From NCBI GenBank assembly GCA_045106735.1, contig JBGCEZ010000045.1, positions 5,229 to 69,228 on the forward strand: DNA of 64,000 nucleotides, written 5' to 3'. This document shows positions 7,689 through 16,587 of this stretch, piece after piece. Position 1 is the first letter of the stretch, and each line of letters starts with the position of its first letter. The translations under genes and the position numbers were made by a program. The stretch comes from JBGCEZ01 sp045106735 (GTDB taxonomy: Bacteria > Planctomycetota > Phycisphaerae > Phycisphaerales > SM1A02). The notes below the pieces were generated by a model, which was not told where the DNA came from, did no database searches, and was given only the letters and a program-made list of their open reading frames with translations.

Positions 7689-8558
7689 TCACGGAACGAT
7701 CGGCCCGCCGCCCAGCCCGCGCCCGAGCCGGTGAAGCATCGCGTCGTCGACCAGCGGCACGGCCAGCTGACCGCTGCCGGGCGTGGCGACGTATGGCCGA
7801 CGATCGTCGGCCCCGGTCAGCTGCCCATTGCCGTCGGAATCGACGGCGAGCATGAGAATCAGTCGACCGCTGGCGTCATCCCAGCGCATGGCGTCGACCC
7901 AGCCGTTGGAAGGCGTCAGACGATGGGCGCGGGCCGTGGCAACGTCGACCAGAAGCACGCCGGCCGGGTCGCCACGCCCGAGGCGCCCGTCCCCGTTCGC
8001 GTCGGTCTCGACCACGTGAAACACGAGGTGCGAGGTGCGGCGGCTACCGGCGTCATCACGCGGCCCGGCCACGCCCCACTTCACGATCAGCCCCCGGCGA
8101 TTCAGCAGCGGTCCGCCGGATCCGGCGCCGATCCGCTGCAGCAGGACGTTGTGCCACTCGACCGGTTGCACGATGGCGAACGGGCTGCTCCGGCCGTCAA
8201 AGGATCGCTCGACGGACAACCGCAGTGACGCCGAGGCCCAGCCAGCCGAAGCACCCGGGGCGTCGCTCGTCTCCAGCCAGCGCCGCTCGCGTTCGATCGC
8301 GTAGGGAACGAGATTGAGATCGACATCGGTTCCCGGCACATCAATCGGCATGCCGAGTGTCGGACGACCGTTGACGGCGCCACGGACCGGGACATCCTCT
8401 GGCACGAACTGCGGCTGGCTTCTCGTGCCATACCCGCAGCCCCCAAGAGCAAGGGCGCTCAGCACCAGTGGCAGCCGGAGCAAACGTCGCATCGCGGCCC
8501 GCCCGGGGCGGAGTGATGACGCGGGAGCAGGACGGGCGACGATCGGCGCAGCGAACAT
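7689..8558 (-). CDS. Secreted lipoprotein with EF-hand-like loops
   Basis: 289 residues, not assigned to a named family. A signal sequence RRLLRLPLVLSALALGGCG carries a lipobox with the cysteine near residue 37, so the protein is probably an outer- or inner-membrane lipoprotein. Two acidic loops, DANGDGRLGRGD and DSDGNGQLTGAD, look like isolated calcium-binding loops. ATG 8558 was chosen because GGAGG lies six bases upstream; ATG 8492 would give a more standard-length lipoprotein signal but has a weaker ribosome site. It converges on the macro-domain gene with a 24-base gap. The role is unknown; no enzyme motif was seen. Confidence 0.7.
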   Translation of the reverse strand: MFAAPIVARPAPASSLRPGRAAMRRLLRLPLVLSALALGGCGYGTRSQPQFVPEDVPVRGAVNGRPTLGMPIDVPGTDVDLNLVPYAIERERRWLETSDAPGASAGWASASLRLSVERSFDGRSSPFAIVQPVEWHNVLLQRIGAGSGGPLLNRRGLIVKWGVAGPRDDAGSRRTSHLVFHVVETDANGDGRLGRGDPAGVLLVDVATARAHRLTPSNGWVDAMRWDDASGRLILMLAVDSDGNGQLTGADDRRPYVATPGSGQLAVPLVDDAMLHRLGRGLGGGPIVP

Positions 8559-9139
8559 GAACGGCCTCCAGGCTGGACGCGGCCGGGACGCACCGTCCCG
8601 CCATCCTTCACGAGGGCACTGGCCGCCCACGGGTTCACATCGACTTCCCGGTTTCTACCGGATCCCCGCGAACGTGCATCCGCCGGCGGGCCGGCGGACC
8701 GACGCCCCACGCCGCCGTGAGCTGTCCCCTCGCCGGGCCCGATCAACCCGGGTGGGATCACTCCCCAATGGGCACCGCCTTGGCCTCGCGGCCCGCGCGG
8801 CCGCAACTCACCGCTCCGCGGTACGCCCCCGGCGAGCCAGACTCGCTCGAAACAGAGTCCACGACGCCCGCCGAACGCCACCCGTCCGCCACGCTCAGCA
8901 TCACCCCATAACCCCATCGCCCGGCACAACCCCGGGTCGACGCGAGCGTCCGAGAACCCGTGCGCGAGCCGGCCGGTGAGGCTCTTGGTTCATCGGTGCC
9001 GGAAAAGCGAGCCAGCGCCCCATCCCCGGGGAGGAATTTCCTCGTCCCACCCCCGTGATCATCCGACGACACCAAGGAGCGCGGGGGGCTCCGCTCCGCC
9101 CCTTCGCCCCGCGCTCGTTGGCACCGGGAGGAACCGCGC
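8559..9139. other. Long intergenic region before the FIST signalling operon
   Basis: About 580 bases between divergent genes. It holds a 13-base DNA palindrome GAGGAATTTCCTC at 9031-9043, about 100 bases before the FIST start, which could be an operator. The ribosome site GGGAGGAA lies just before ATG 9140. No coding frame here has a credible start and composition, and no clear -35/-10 pair was found. Confidence 0.45.
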
Positions 9140-10294
9140 ATGAGAGACATCGCGACCGCTACCGTCAGGTCGATCACCTACACCGAAGCGTCGGGATGGT
9201 CGGATATGCCGTCCGAACTCGACTCCGACCGAACCCTGCTCACTGTCTTCAGTGCTCACGGACTCGAGAGCACCCCTGGCGCGCTGAACATCCTGAAGGA
9301 TGCGTTCCCCAACTCGCACGCCATCGGGTGCTCGACCTCCGGCGAGATCGACGGGGCAGAACTGAACGACGAATCGATCTCCGTCGGCATCATGCAGTTC
9401 CAGCACACCGATCTGACGACCGTGTCCGCCCCGGTCCGAAGTCGGGACGACTCCGAGCGCGCCGGACGGCATCTGGGCGAGCAACTCGTCCGACCCGGCC
9501 TGCAAGCGATCTTCGTCATTGCCGACGGGCATGAGACCAACGGGACAGCCCTGACCCGTGGCCTTCGCGAATCGGTCTCCCCGGATGTGATCATCACCGG
9601 TGGCATGGCCGGTGACGGAACCCGATTCGGCCGCACATGGGTTCTGCTGAATGGCAAGCCGACGACCGGATTCGCAACCGCGATCGGACTGTACGGCGAT
9701 CGGCTCAACGTCGGATACGGCTCCTGCGGGGGCTGGTCGGTCTTCGGCCCGGAACGCCGGGTGACCCGGGCCGATGGCCCAGTCCTCCGGGAGCTCGATG
9801 GGAAGCCGGCGCTCGCGCTGTACAAGGAGTACCTCGGCGACTTTGCGGACCAACTCCCGGCGTCGGCCCTGAGGTTCCCGCTCGAGATCCGCCGTACCGA
9901 GGACGATGAACATCGACTGGTACGAACAATCATCTCCATTGATGAAGCGGACCAATCGATGACCTTTGCCGGCGACATCCCCGAGGGCCACCTGGCCCAA
10001 CTCATGCGGGCCAACTTCGATTCATTGCTCGACGGCGCGGAAGACGCCGCGCATCGATGTCGCGCGACGTCCCGGGCCGATGCGCCATGCCTGGCCATCG
10101 CCGTGAGCTGCGTCGGACGACGACTCGTACTGGGCGAACGCACCGAAGAGGAACTCGAGCGAACGCTTGGCGTCCTGCCTCAGGACTCCGTGCAGGTCGG
10201 ATTCTATTCGTACGGCGAGATCGGACCGTTCGCCTCCGGAGCGGCGGAACTTCAGAACCAGACAATGTCCCTGATCACCTTCACCGAGCTCTGA
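9140..10294 (+). CDS. FIST domain signal-input protein
   Basis: 384 residues made of FIST_N followed by FIST_C, a sensory module thought to bind small ligands such as amino acids. The N-terminal half has LLTVFSAHGLE, HAIGCSTSGEI and GIMQFQ; the middle has GGMAGDGTRFGRTWVLLNG; the C-terminal half ends with GFYSYGEIGPF near residue 356, the usual FIST_C finish. No transmembrane segment is visible, so it is likely cytoplasmic. The start has a strong GGGAGGAA site. It is followed after three bases by a histidine kinase and then a receiver-GGDEF-EAL protein, so it most likely supplies ligand information to that pair. Confidence 0.9.
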   Translation: MRDIATATVRSITYTEASGWSDMPSELDSDRTLLTVFSAHGLESTPGALNILKDAFPNSHAIGCSTSGEIDGAELNDESISVGIMQFQHTDLTTVSAPVRSRDDSERAGRHLGEQLVRPGLQAIFVIADGHETNGTALTRGLRESVSPDVIITGGMAGDGTRFGRTWVLLNGKPTTGFATAIGLYGDRLNVGYGSCGGWSVFGPERRVTRADGPVLRELDGKPALALYKEYLGDFADQLPASALRFPLEIRRTEDDEHRLVRTIISIDEADQSMTFAGDIPEGHLAQLMRANFDSLLDGAEDAAHRCRATSRADAPCLAIAVSCVGRRLVLGERTEEELERTLGVLPQDSVQVGFYSYGEIGPFASGAAELQNQTMSLITFTEL

Positions 10295-10297
10295 TTC

Positions 10298-11743
10298 GTG
10301 CACCGACTCCTCGCCAATCAACTCAAACGGATCGGCATCGAATCGGATGTCCCGACCGTCGACCATCATGCGTGGACGAGCCTGCTCGATCGCGTCTCTC
10401 AGGCCTACCAGCAGTCCGACCAGGATCAGTATCTGCTTGAGCGCTCACTGAGTCTTTCGTCCAAGGAGATGCGCGATCTCCACGATGCACTGGCGGAGGA
10501 ACGCGATTCGATCGCGACCGTCCTGTGTGCCCTGGACGAGGGCGTATGCGCAATCTCCGCCGATGAGACCATCCAGTTCATCAATCCGCGAGCTCGATCA
10601 ATCCTTCGCATCGACGCCGATCGAGAAGTGGTCAACGAACGTCTGGACGCCCTGGTCGATGTCCGCCTGCACGACGGCACCCCGTTCTCGTGCCGCGCCG
10701 CTTCCGGCCTCTCCTCCCATGCGACGCAGGAAATCGATCGACGGCTCTTCGTTCGTGGCTTCGAAGACGAAGTCATCACCTGGTCGGTGGATCCACTTCG
10801 CGTCGGCGCTGACGATTGGGTACTCACCCTGCGGGACATCACCGACCGCAAGAGGCTGGAGACGGAACGCGAGGAACTCAATTCGCGACTCCTCGACCTC
10901 AGTCGCCAGGCCGGAATGGCCGAGGTCGCTTCCAACGTCCTCCACAACGTGGGCAACGTCCTCAACAGCGTCAACGTTTCCGCCACGGTTGCTGTCGATG
11001 TGGTGCGCGACACGAAAGCCGGCCGCTTGCAGCGCGTCGCCGATCTGATCCGTGGCCGGGACGACTCGCCAGAGTCCGCGGACCACCCCGCAAACGATGC
11101 GATGATCGCCGACTACCTGACGGAGCTCGATACCGAGCTGGCCCGGGAACGCGACACGCTCATCGACGAACTCACCAACCTCCGCAAGAGCACCGATCTC
11201 ATCCGTGACATCGTCGCGACCCAACAGTCATACGCCAAGGTCACCGGAACGCGAGAGCAACTCGACGTGACCGACCTGATCGACGAGGCCACCCGTATCG
11301 TCTCCATCGGCCTTGAACGCCACGGTGTCCGAGTGGATCGCGACACATCCGCTTCGGTTGCGGTCTGTTCCGAACGGCACCAGGTGCTGCAGATCCTGGT
11401 CAATCTCATCTCCAACGCCAAGCAGGCGGTGGAGAGCTTGCCCGAGACTCGGCGCGAGATCAGCATTCGTGTCAGAACGCAGACCTCGAATGCACGCGTG
11501 TGCATCGACGTGATCGACCACGGCGTCGGCATCTCCCACGAAGACCTCACTCGCATCTTCACGTACGGCTTCACGACCCGCGCTGATGGCCACGGATTCG
11601 GCCTGCACGGCGCCGCGATCGCGGCAAAGACCCTTGACGGGTCCTTGCACGCCCGGAGTCCAGGCCCCGGCCAGGGCGCCACGTTCACGTTGGAACTTCC
11701 TATCGCCGACGCCGCGCCCGCTTCGCATTCGGAGGCTGCCTGA
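10298..11743 (+). CDS. Soluble sensor histidine kinase with PAS domain
   Basis: 481 residues, GTG start three bases after the FIST stop. A helical N-terminus is followed by a PAS domain (about residues 70-185, with VLCALDEGVCAIS and LTLRDITDRK), a coiled coil and a phosphoacceptor region near residue 215 reading LHNVGNVLNSV. The usual HExxNPL is replaced by an HNxxN form seen in a subset of kinases. The ATPase domain has the N box ILVNLISNAKQA near 366, the G1 box DHGVGIS and the G2-like GHGFGLH. There is no transmembrane segment, in line with the cytoplasmic FIST partner. Its stop overlaps the next start by one base (TGATG), so the regulator downstream is the likely phosphotransfer target. 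Confidence 0.9.
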   Translation: MHRLLANQLKRIGIESDVPTVDHHAWTSLLDRVSQAYQQSDQDQYLLERSLSLSSKEMRDLHDALAEERDSIATVLCALDEGVCAISADETIQFINPRARSILRIDADREVVNERLDALVDVRLHDGTPFSCRAASGLSSHATQEIDRRLFVRGFEDEVITWSVDPLRVGADDWVLTLRDITDRKRLETEREELNSRLLDLSRQAGMAEVASNVLHNVGNVLNSVNVSATVAVDVVRDTKAGRLQRVADLIRGRDDSPESADHPANDAMIADYLTELDTELARERDTLIDELTNLRKSTDLIRDIVATQQSYAKVTGTREQLDVTDLIDEATRIVSIGLERHGVRVDRDTSASVAVCSERHQVLQILVNLISNAKQAVESLPETRREISIRVRTQTSNARVCIDVIDHGVGISHEDLTRIFTYGFTTRADGHGFGLHGAAIAAKTLDGSLHARSPGPGQGATFTLELPIADAAPASHSEAA

Positions 11744-14100
11744 TGACGGCGACTCTCCACCATCGACGCATCCTGCTCGTCGACGACCAACCCCACATCC
11801 ACGAGGACTACCGCAAGATCCTCTCGCCGCGGGAGTCATCCGGCGCTCTTGACCGCATGGAGGCGAAGCTCTTCGGTGCTTCCCTCGAGTCGCCCGATCG
11901 GGCCGAGGCCGCGGCGGCCGAAGCGCCCTACGTCATCGACTCCGCGATGCAAGGTCAGGAGGCGTTCGAGCTCGTGAAGGCCGCGGTGGCACATGTCCGT
12001 CCGTACTCGCTTGCGTTCGTCGACATGCGAATGCCGCCGGGCTGGGACGGACTGGAGACCATTGAGCGCCTCTGGTCCGTCGATCCGAGACTGCAGATCG
12101 TCATCTGCAGCGCGTACTCCGATCACTCGCGCGAGGACATCCTCGCCCGAACCGGCGGCGGGGACCGACTGGTGATCCTTCGCAAGCCATTCGATCCGAT
12201 CGAAGTGGCCCAACTCGCCGACGCGATGACGGCGAAGTGGCTGGCCTCTCGCCAGGCGGACATACGGGCGTCGGAACTCGAAGCCCGGGTGGCCATGCGG
12301 ACCGCGGAGCTCGTCTCCACGACAAACCAGCTCCAACGCAACCTTGCCGAACTCCAGTCCACGCGATCTGCTCTGGAGACGAGCGAGGAACGCTACGCGC
12401 TTTCGGCGGCCGGAGCCAACGACGGCCTTTGGGACTGGGATCTCCAAGAGGACCTCATCCATGTGTCGGATCGATGGTCCACGATCGTCGGGCTCCCGGC
12501 GAGCCAGGCGACGCGTACGCCAGATGACTGGTTCGGCCGGGTTGATCCGGTCGACCGTGAACGGCTGAAGACCGCGGTCGAGGATCACCTGACCGGCAAG
12601 ACCGACCACCTCTCCTCAGAGCATCGCCTGGCCCTCCCCGATGGCCGGACCATCTGGGTCCTCTGCCGTGGCCTCGCGGTTCGGGATCGCGATGGCCGAC
12701 CGACCCGAATGGCGGGATCGCTCACCGATATCAGTCAACGCAAACAGTTTGAACAGGAGCTCCGCTTCGGCGCGTTGCACGATCGACTGACCGGCCTCCC
12801 GAATCGTACGCTGCTGATGGAGTGCTTGGACGCGGCGATCGCCAATCGCGGCACGGACGATACCGGCCTGGCGTTCGCGCTGCTGTTCCTTGATCTGGAC
12901 AACTTCAAGGTCATCAACGACAGCCTCGGACACCACACTGGCGACGAGTTGCTCATCGCGATCGCCGACCGCGTCACCGGTGCCGTGGAGGGGGTCCACT
13001 CGGGACGCCAGACCGTCGCACGACTGGGTGGCGACGAGTTCGTCGTGCTCCTTCAGGATCTTTCGAGCCGGGAGTCGGCCACCGCCGTCGCCAATTCGAT
13101 TCATCGATCGCTCGATCCACCGATCACGATTCGCGGCGTCGACATTCAAGCCGCGACGAGCATCGGGATCGCCATCGATGACGGTTGTCATGACTCAGCC
13201 AGCGACGTCCTGCGCGACGCGGACATCGCGATGTACGCCGCGAAGCAAGCGGGAAGCAGTCTTCACGTCGTCTTCGATGCCGAGATGAGGCGACGCGCGA
13301 TGTCCCGGATGGACATCGAGAACGAACTTCGATCCACGCTTCGCGACGGGGGCATCGACGTCGTGTACCAGCCCATCGTCGACCTGGAAACAGGCGATCT
13401 CATGGCGATCGAGGCTCTGGCTCGCTGGGAACACCCGCGCCTCGGCAAGGTACGACCGGAGAGGTTCGTCTCCATCGCCGAGGAGACCGGACTTGTCGTC
13501 CAACTCGGCGAACTGGTGTTGGCCCGCGCCTGTCAGGATGTGTCGGACCTTCGGGCCAGCCACCCGATGCTCCGCGACCTCACGGTCAACGTGAATCTCT
13601 CCAGCCGGCACTTCATCGGCCCGGGTCTCGTCGAGTACATCCGACGCACGCTTCTTCAGTACGATCTTCCCGGCGAAGGCCTCGCCGTCGAGATCACGGA
13701 AACCGCGGTGATGGAGAACTTCGATGCCGCCGCCACGATCATCGGAAGACTGCGAACCTTGGACGTCCGGGTCCACCTCGACGACTTCGGCACCGGATAC
13801 TCTTCGCTCAGCTGCCTGAAGCAGCTCCCGCTGACCGGCATCAAGCTCGATCGTTCGTTCATCGCCAGACTGGATGACGGCCGGACGGCGACGTCGGCGA
13901 TCATTCACGCGATCGTCACGCTGGCTGACCACCTGAAGCTTGGAGTCGTCGCCGAAGGCGTCGAGACCCGAGAGCAGCTCGCCGCCGTGCTGGCCCTTGA
14001 GTGCCACCTTGGCCAGGGCTACCTGTTCGGCCGCCCCATGCCGGCCAGCTCCATTCGACCGTGGCTGATGACGCCGACCGTCGACCGCTACGCTGCCTGA
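11743..14100 (+). CDS. Response regulator with PAS, GGDEF and EAL domains
   Basis: 785 residues that link phosphorelay to cyclic di-GMP. The receiver (about 5-165) has RRILLVDDQ, the phosphoacceptor in FVDMRMPPGWDG near residue 90 and the lysine in LRKPFDP. A coiled coil and a PAS domain (about 220-330) follow. GGDEF is intact (RLGGDEFVVLL near 428) with the metal motif FLDLDNFKVINDSLG, so diguanylate cyclase activity is possible. The inhibitory RxxD site five residues before it is absent. The EAL part is also intact (MAIEALARWEHP near 554, DDFGTGYSSLSCL, EGVETREQL), so phosphodiesterase activity is possible. Which activity dominates cannot be read from sequence. The receiver carries an insertion after its first strand (residues about 27-65). 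Confidence 0.93.
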   Translation: MTATLHHRRILLVDDQPHIHEDYRKILSPRESSGALDRMEAKLFGASLESPDRAEAAAAEAPYVIDSAMQGQEAFELVKAAVAHVRPYSLAFVDMRMPPGWDGLETIERLWSVDPRLQIVICSAYSDHSREDILARTGGGDRLVILRKPFDPIEVAQLADAMTAKWLASRQADIRASELEARVAMRTAELVSTTNQLQRNLAELQSTRSALETSEERYALSAAGANDGLWDWDLQEDLIHVSDRWSTIVGLPASQATRTPDDWFGRVDPVDRERLKTAVEDHLTGKTDHLSSEHRLALPDGRTIWVLCRGLAVRDRDGRPTRMAGSLTDISQRKQFEQELRFGALHDRLTGLPNRTLLMECLDAAIANRGTDDTGLAFALLFLDLDNFKVINDSLGHHTGDELLIAIADRVTGAVEGVHSGRQTVARLGGDEFVVLLQDLSSRESATAVANSIHRSLDPPITIRGVDIQAATSIGIAIDDGCHDSASDVLRDADIAMYAAKQAGSSLHVVFDAEMRRRAMSRMDIENELRSTLRDGGIDVVYQPIVDLETGDLMAIEALARWEHPRLGKVRPERFVSIAEETGLVVQLGELVLARACQDVSDLRASHPMLRDLTVNVNLSSRHFIGPGLVEYIRRTLLQYDLPGEGLAVEITETAVMENFDAAATIIGRLRTLDVRVHLDDFGTGYSSLSCLKQLPLTGIKLDRSFIARLDDGRTATSAIIHAIVTLADHLKLGVVAEGVETREQLAAVLALECHLGQGYLFGRPMPASSIRPWLMTPTVDRYAA

Positions 14101-14120
14101 CCCGCCTCGGGCAAGGTCGA

Positions 14121-14134
14121 CGGCCACGTGGCCG
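14121..14134. terminator. Perfect 14-bp palindrome between convergent genes
   Basis: CGGCCACGTGGCCG lies in the 76-base gap between the convergent GGDEF-EAL and formate-dehydrogenase-like genes. It could form a short hairpin that acts on both strands. There is no T tract, so a factor-independent terminator is only weakly supported. Confidence 0.3.
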
Positions 14135-14176
14135 GAGATGCCGCCGAGCGAACACTCCTCGTGACGCGCGGATGTT

Positions 14177-16522
14177 TCACCGGGACGATGCGGTCACCCG
14201 GACGTGTACGAGCTTGCTGGCCGGCGTCCGACTGCGTGGGGCGTGATGCTCCAGCGGCACCAGCGGGTTCGCCTCAGGAAAGTACGTCGCGCAGCACCCA
14301 CGCGGGATCTCGTACCCGACGACGCGGAAGTTTCGGACGAGGCGTTCCACTCCACCGAAGATCGATCGCACATCGACGGCGTCGCGTTCGGCCAGACCAC
14401 GTTCGACCATGTCGGCCGCGTGCATGAAGACGATGCGCCGGTCACCGGTCACGCCGCGGTAACGATCCTCGAGTCCGTAGATGGTTGTGTTGAATTGGTC
14501 GTGGCTACGGATCGTCATCATCCGCAACGTGTCTGGCGGGTCGTCGATCGCAGGTACCGGGTTCACGGTGAACCGGGCACGGCCGCCGACGGCATCGAAG
14601 GTACCCTCGCGCGGACCGTTGGGGAGGACGAACCCGCCGCGCTGGCGCACGCGGACGTTGAAGTCGGTGAACCCCGGCACCGTCCGGGCGATCCGGTCGC
14701 GGATCGCGTCGTAGTCGTTGGCGAGTGTCGCCCAGTCCAGCCCGTCGATCGGGGGCATCGCCTCGGCCCGCTCCATGGCCGCAGCCAGATGGGCGACGAT
14801 CCACGGCTCGCTGCGAAGATGCTCCGACGCGGGCGTCCGGTCACCCTGCGATGTGTGCACGACGCTCATCGAGTTTTCGACCGTCACCAGTTGCGCCACT
14901 GAACCGCGTGGACCGTTCTGCACGTCGGTTTCCGAACGGCCGAGGCAGGGCAGGATGATCGACGTCTCGCCGGGGATCAGGTGCGATCGATTCAGCTTGG
15001 TGGACACGTGCACGGTGAGCCCGCATCGAGCCAGACCGCTCGCCACGCGATCCGTATCGGGGGCGGCAGAGAGAAAGTTGCCGCCCATGGCCACGAAGAC
15101 GCCAAGCCGCCCCGCTTCCATCGCCGCGATGGTGCCGACGGTATCCAGCCCGTGCGCGGCCGGAACGTCAAAGCCGAACTCGCGACGAACGCCCTCGACG
15201 AGCCAGGCGGGCGGGCGTTCGACGATCCCCATCGTTCGATCGCCTTGCACGTTGCTGTGCCCCCGGACGGGACACGCCCCGGCGCCGGGCTTGCCGATGG
15301 CCCCCCGCAGCAGCAGGAGGTTGACGATCTCCTGGACGTTCTCAACGCCGTGGCGATGTTGGGTGAGGCCCATCGCCCAGCAGACGATGAGTCCCGGCCG
15401 GGCGGTGATGAGCTCGGCCACGCGACGCATGTCCGCTCGAGGAATGCCGCTCTCCCGCTCCAGGTCGCCCATCTCGTGGCGCCGCAGATCGGCCAGCATC
15501 GCGTCCACGCCGTCGGTCCGAGCGTCGATGAAGGCGTGATCGAACGCCCCGTCGATCCGGTCGAGTTCGAGCATGATGCCCTTGAGCAGAGCGATGTCGC
15601 CGCCGATCCGCACCGGCAGCCAGATGTCGGCGAGTTGCGGCGCCCGGCCGACGAGGTCCGTCGGCCGCTGCGGATGCCGGAAGGCCATCAGGCCAGCCTC
15701 GGGGAGCGGATTCACCGCGACGATCGTCGCGCCGCGGGCCTTCGCCGCCTGCAAGGCCGTGAGCATCCGTGGATGGTTGGTGCCCGGGTTCTGTCCCATC
15801 ACCAGCAGCACGTCGGCCGATTCCACGTCGGCGAGCGACACGGTGCCCTTGCCGATGCCGATGGTCTCGCCGAGACCCACCCCGCTGGACTCGTGGCACA
15901 TGTTGGAGCAGTCGGGAAGATTGTTCGTCCCGAATCGTCGCACCATCAATTGGTACAGGAACGCCGCCTCGTTGCTCGTTCGGCCACTGGTGTAGAACGC
16001 CGCGTCGTCCGGCGCGTCGCACGCGGCGAGTGCCTCGGCGATCCGGCCCAGAGCGTCCTCCCACGTGATCGACACGTAGTGGTCGCCACCGGGTTCCCGT
16101 ACCAGTGGCTCGACCAGGCGGCCAGCCCGCCCCAGTTCGTGATCGGTCCATCCGCGGAGCGTCGGAATCGAGTGGCCGGCGAAGAACGCCGCGTCCGCCC
16201 GAGAGACGGTCGCCTCTTCGGCCAGGGCCTTCGCCCCGTTCTCGCAGTACTCGGCCAGGAACGAGCGCTTCTCATCCGGATCAGGCCACGCACACCCCGG
16301 ACAGTCGAAGCCGGCGTGTTGGTTCATTCGACGCAGCGCACCGGCCGCGGCGACCGGGCCGTAGCCGGCGTTCTTCATGTGGCGGAACGTCGACCGCACC
16401 GCGCCCAGTCCGCCGGCTTCGGTGGCCGGAGCGCTGATGGTCAGGTCGGCGGGGGTGGACGGGACGCGGCCGGGGCCGGGGCCGGGGGGCGGGCCGGGGC
16501 GTTGCTCAGCGGGTGACGACAT
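14177..16522 (-). CDS. Molybdopterin oxidoreductase, formate dehydrogenase-like (FdhF/YdeP family)
   Basis: 781 residues of the DMSO-reductase superfamily. The N-terminal iron-sulfur region has GFDCPGCAWPDP (near 70-81) and EYCENG (near 92). Three of the usual four cysteines are present and the third is replaced, as in the YdeP subfamily. NMCHESSGVGLG, near 205-215, aligns a cysteine followed by His with the Sec-His of formate dehydrogenase H, so the active site would be Cys-type. VMGQNPGTNHPRML and the C-terminal molybdopterin-binding part IRSHDQFNTTIYG also fit. Related proteins are linked to formate oxidation or acid resistance in other bacteria. fdhD lies 2.7 kb away on the same strand, which supports a formate-dehydrogenase-type maturation need. 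The substrate is inferred. Confidence 0.85.
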   Translation of the reverse strand: MSSPAEQRPGPPPGPGPGRVPSTPADLTISAPATEAGGLGAVRSTFRHMKNAGYGPVAAAGALRRMNQHAGFDCPGCAWPDPDEKRSFLAEYCENGAKALAEEATVSRADAAFFAGHSIPTLRGWTDHELGRAGRLVEPLVREPGGDHYVSITWEDALGRIAEALAACDAPDDAAFYTSGRTSNEAAFLYQLMVRRFGTNNLPDCSNMCHESSGVGLGETIGIGKGTVSLADVESADVLLVMGQNPGTNHPRMLTALQAAKARGATIVAVNPLPEAGLMAFRHPQRPTDLVGRAPQLADIWLPVRIGGDIALLKGIMLELDRIDGAFDHAFIDARTDGVDAMLADLRRHEMGDLERESGIPRADMRRVAELITARPGLIVCWAMGLTQHRHGVENVQEIVNLLLLRGAIGKPGAGACPVRGHSNVQGDRTMGIVERPPAWLVEGVRREFGFDVPAAHGLDTVGTIAAMEAGRLGVFVAMGGNFLSAAPDTDRVASGLARCGLTVHVSTKLNRSHLIPGETSIILPCLGRSETDVQNGPRGSVAQLVTVENSMSVVHTSQGDRTPASEHLRSEPWIVAHLAAAMERAEAMPPIDGLDWATLANDYDAIRDRIARTVPGFTDFNVRVRQRGGFVLPNGPREGTFDAVGGRARFTVNPVPAIDDPPDTLRMMTIRSHDQFNTTIYGLEDRYRGVTGDRRIVFMHAADMVERGLAERDAVDVRSIFGGVERLVRNFRVVGYEIPRGCCATYFPEANPLVPLEHHAPRSRTPASKLVHVRVTASSR

Positions 16523-16587
16523 GCCTCAGAGGGTACCGCGTCGGGCGGAAGGCTCGGGGCGACGATGCCGGCCGGGCGAACCGCGTC

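Noticed and set aside
8314..8979. A plus-strand frame in the gap before the FIST operon
   Set aside because: Arg/Pro-rich, overlaps the lipoprotein gene antisense and has no ribosome site.
14177..16522. Selenocysteine formate dehydrogenase
   Set aside because: The aligned active-site position is an ordinary cysteine codon, so no UGA recoding is needed.
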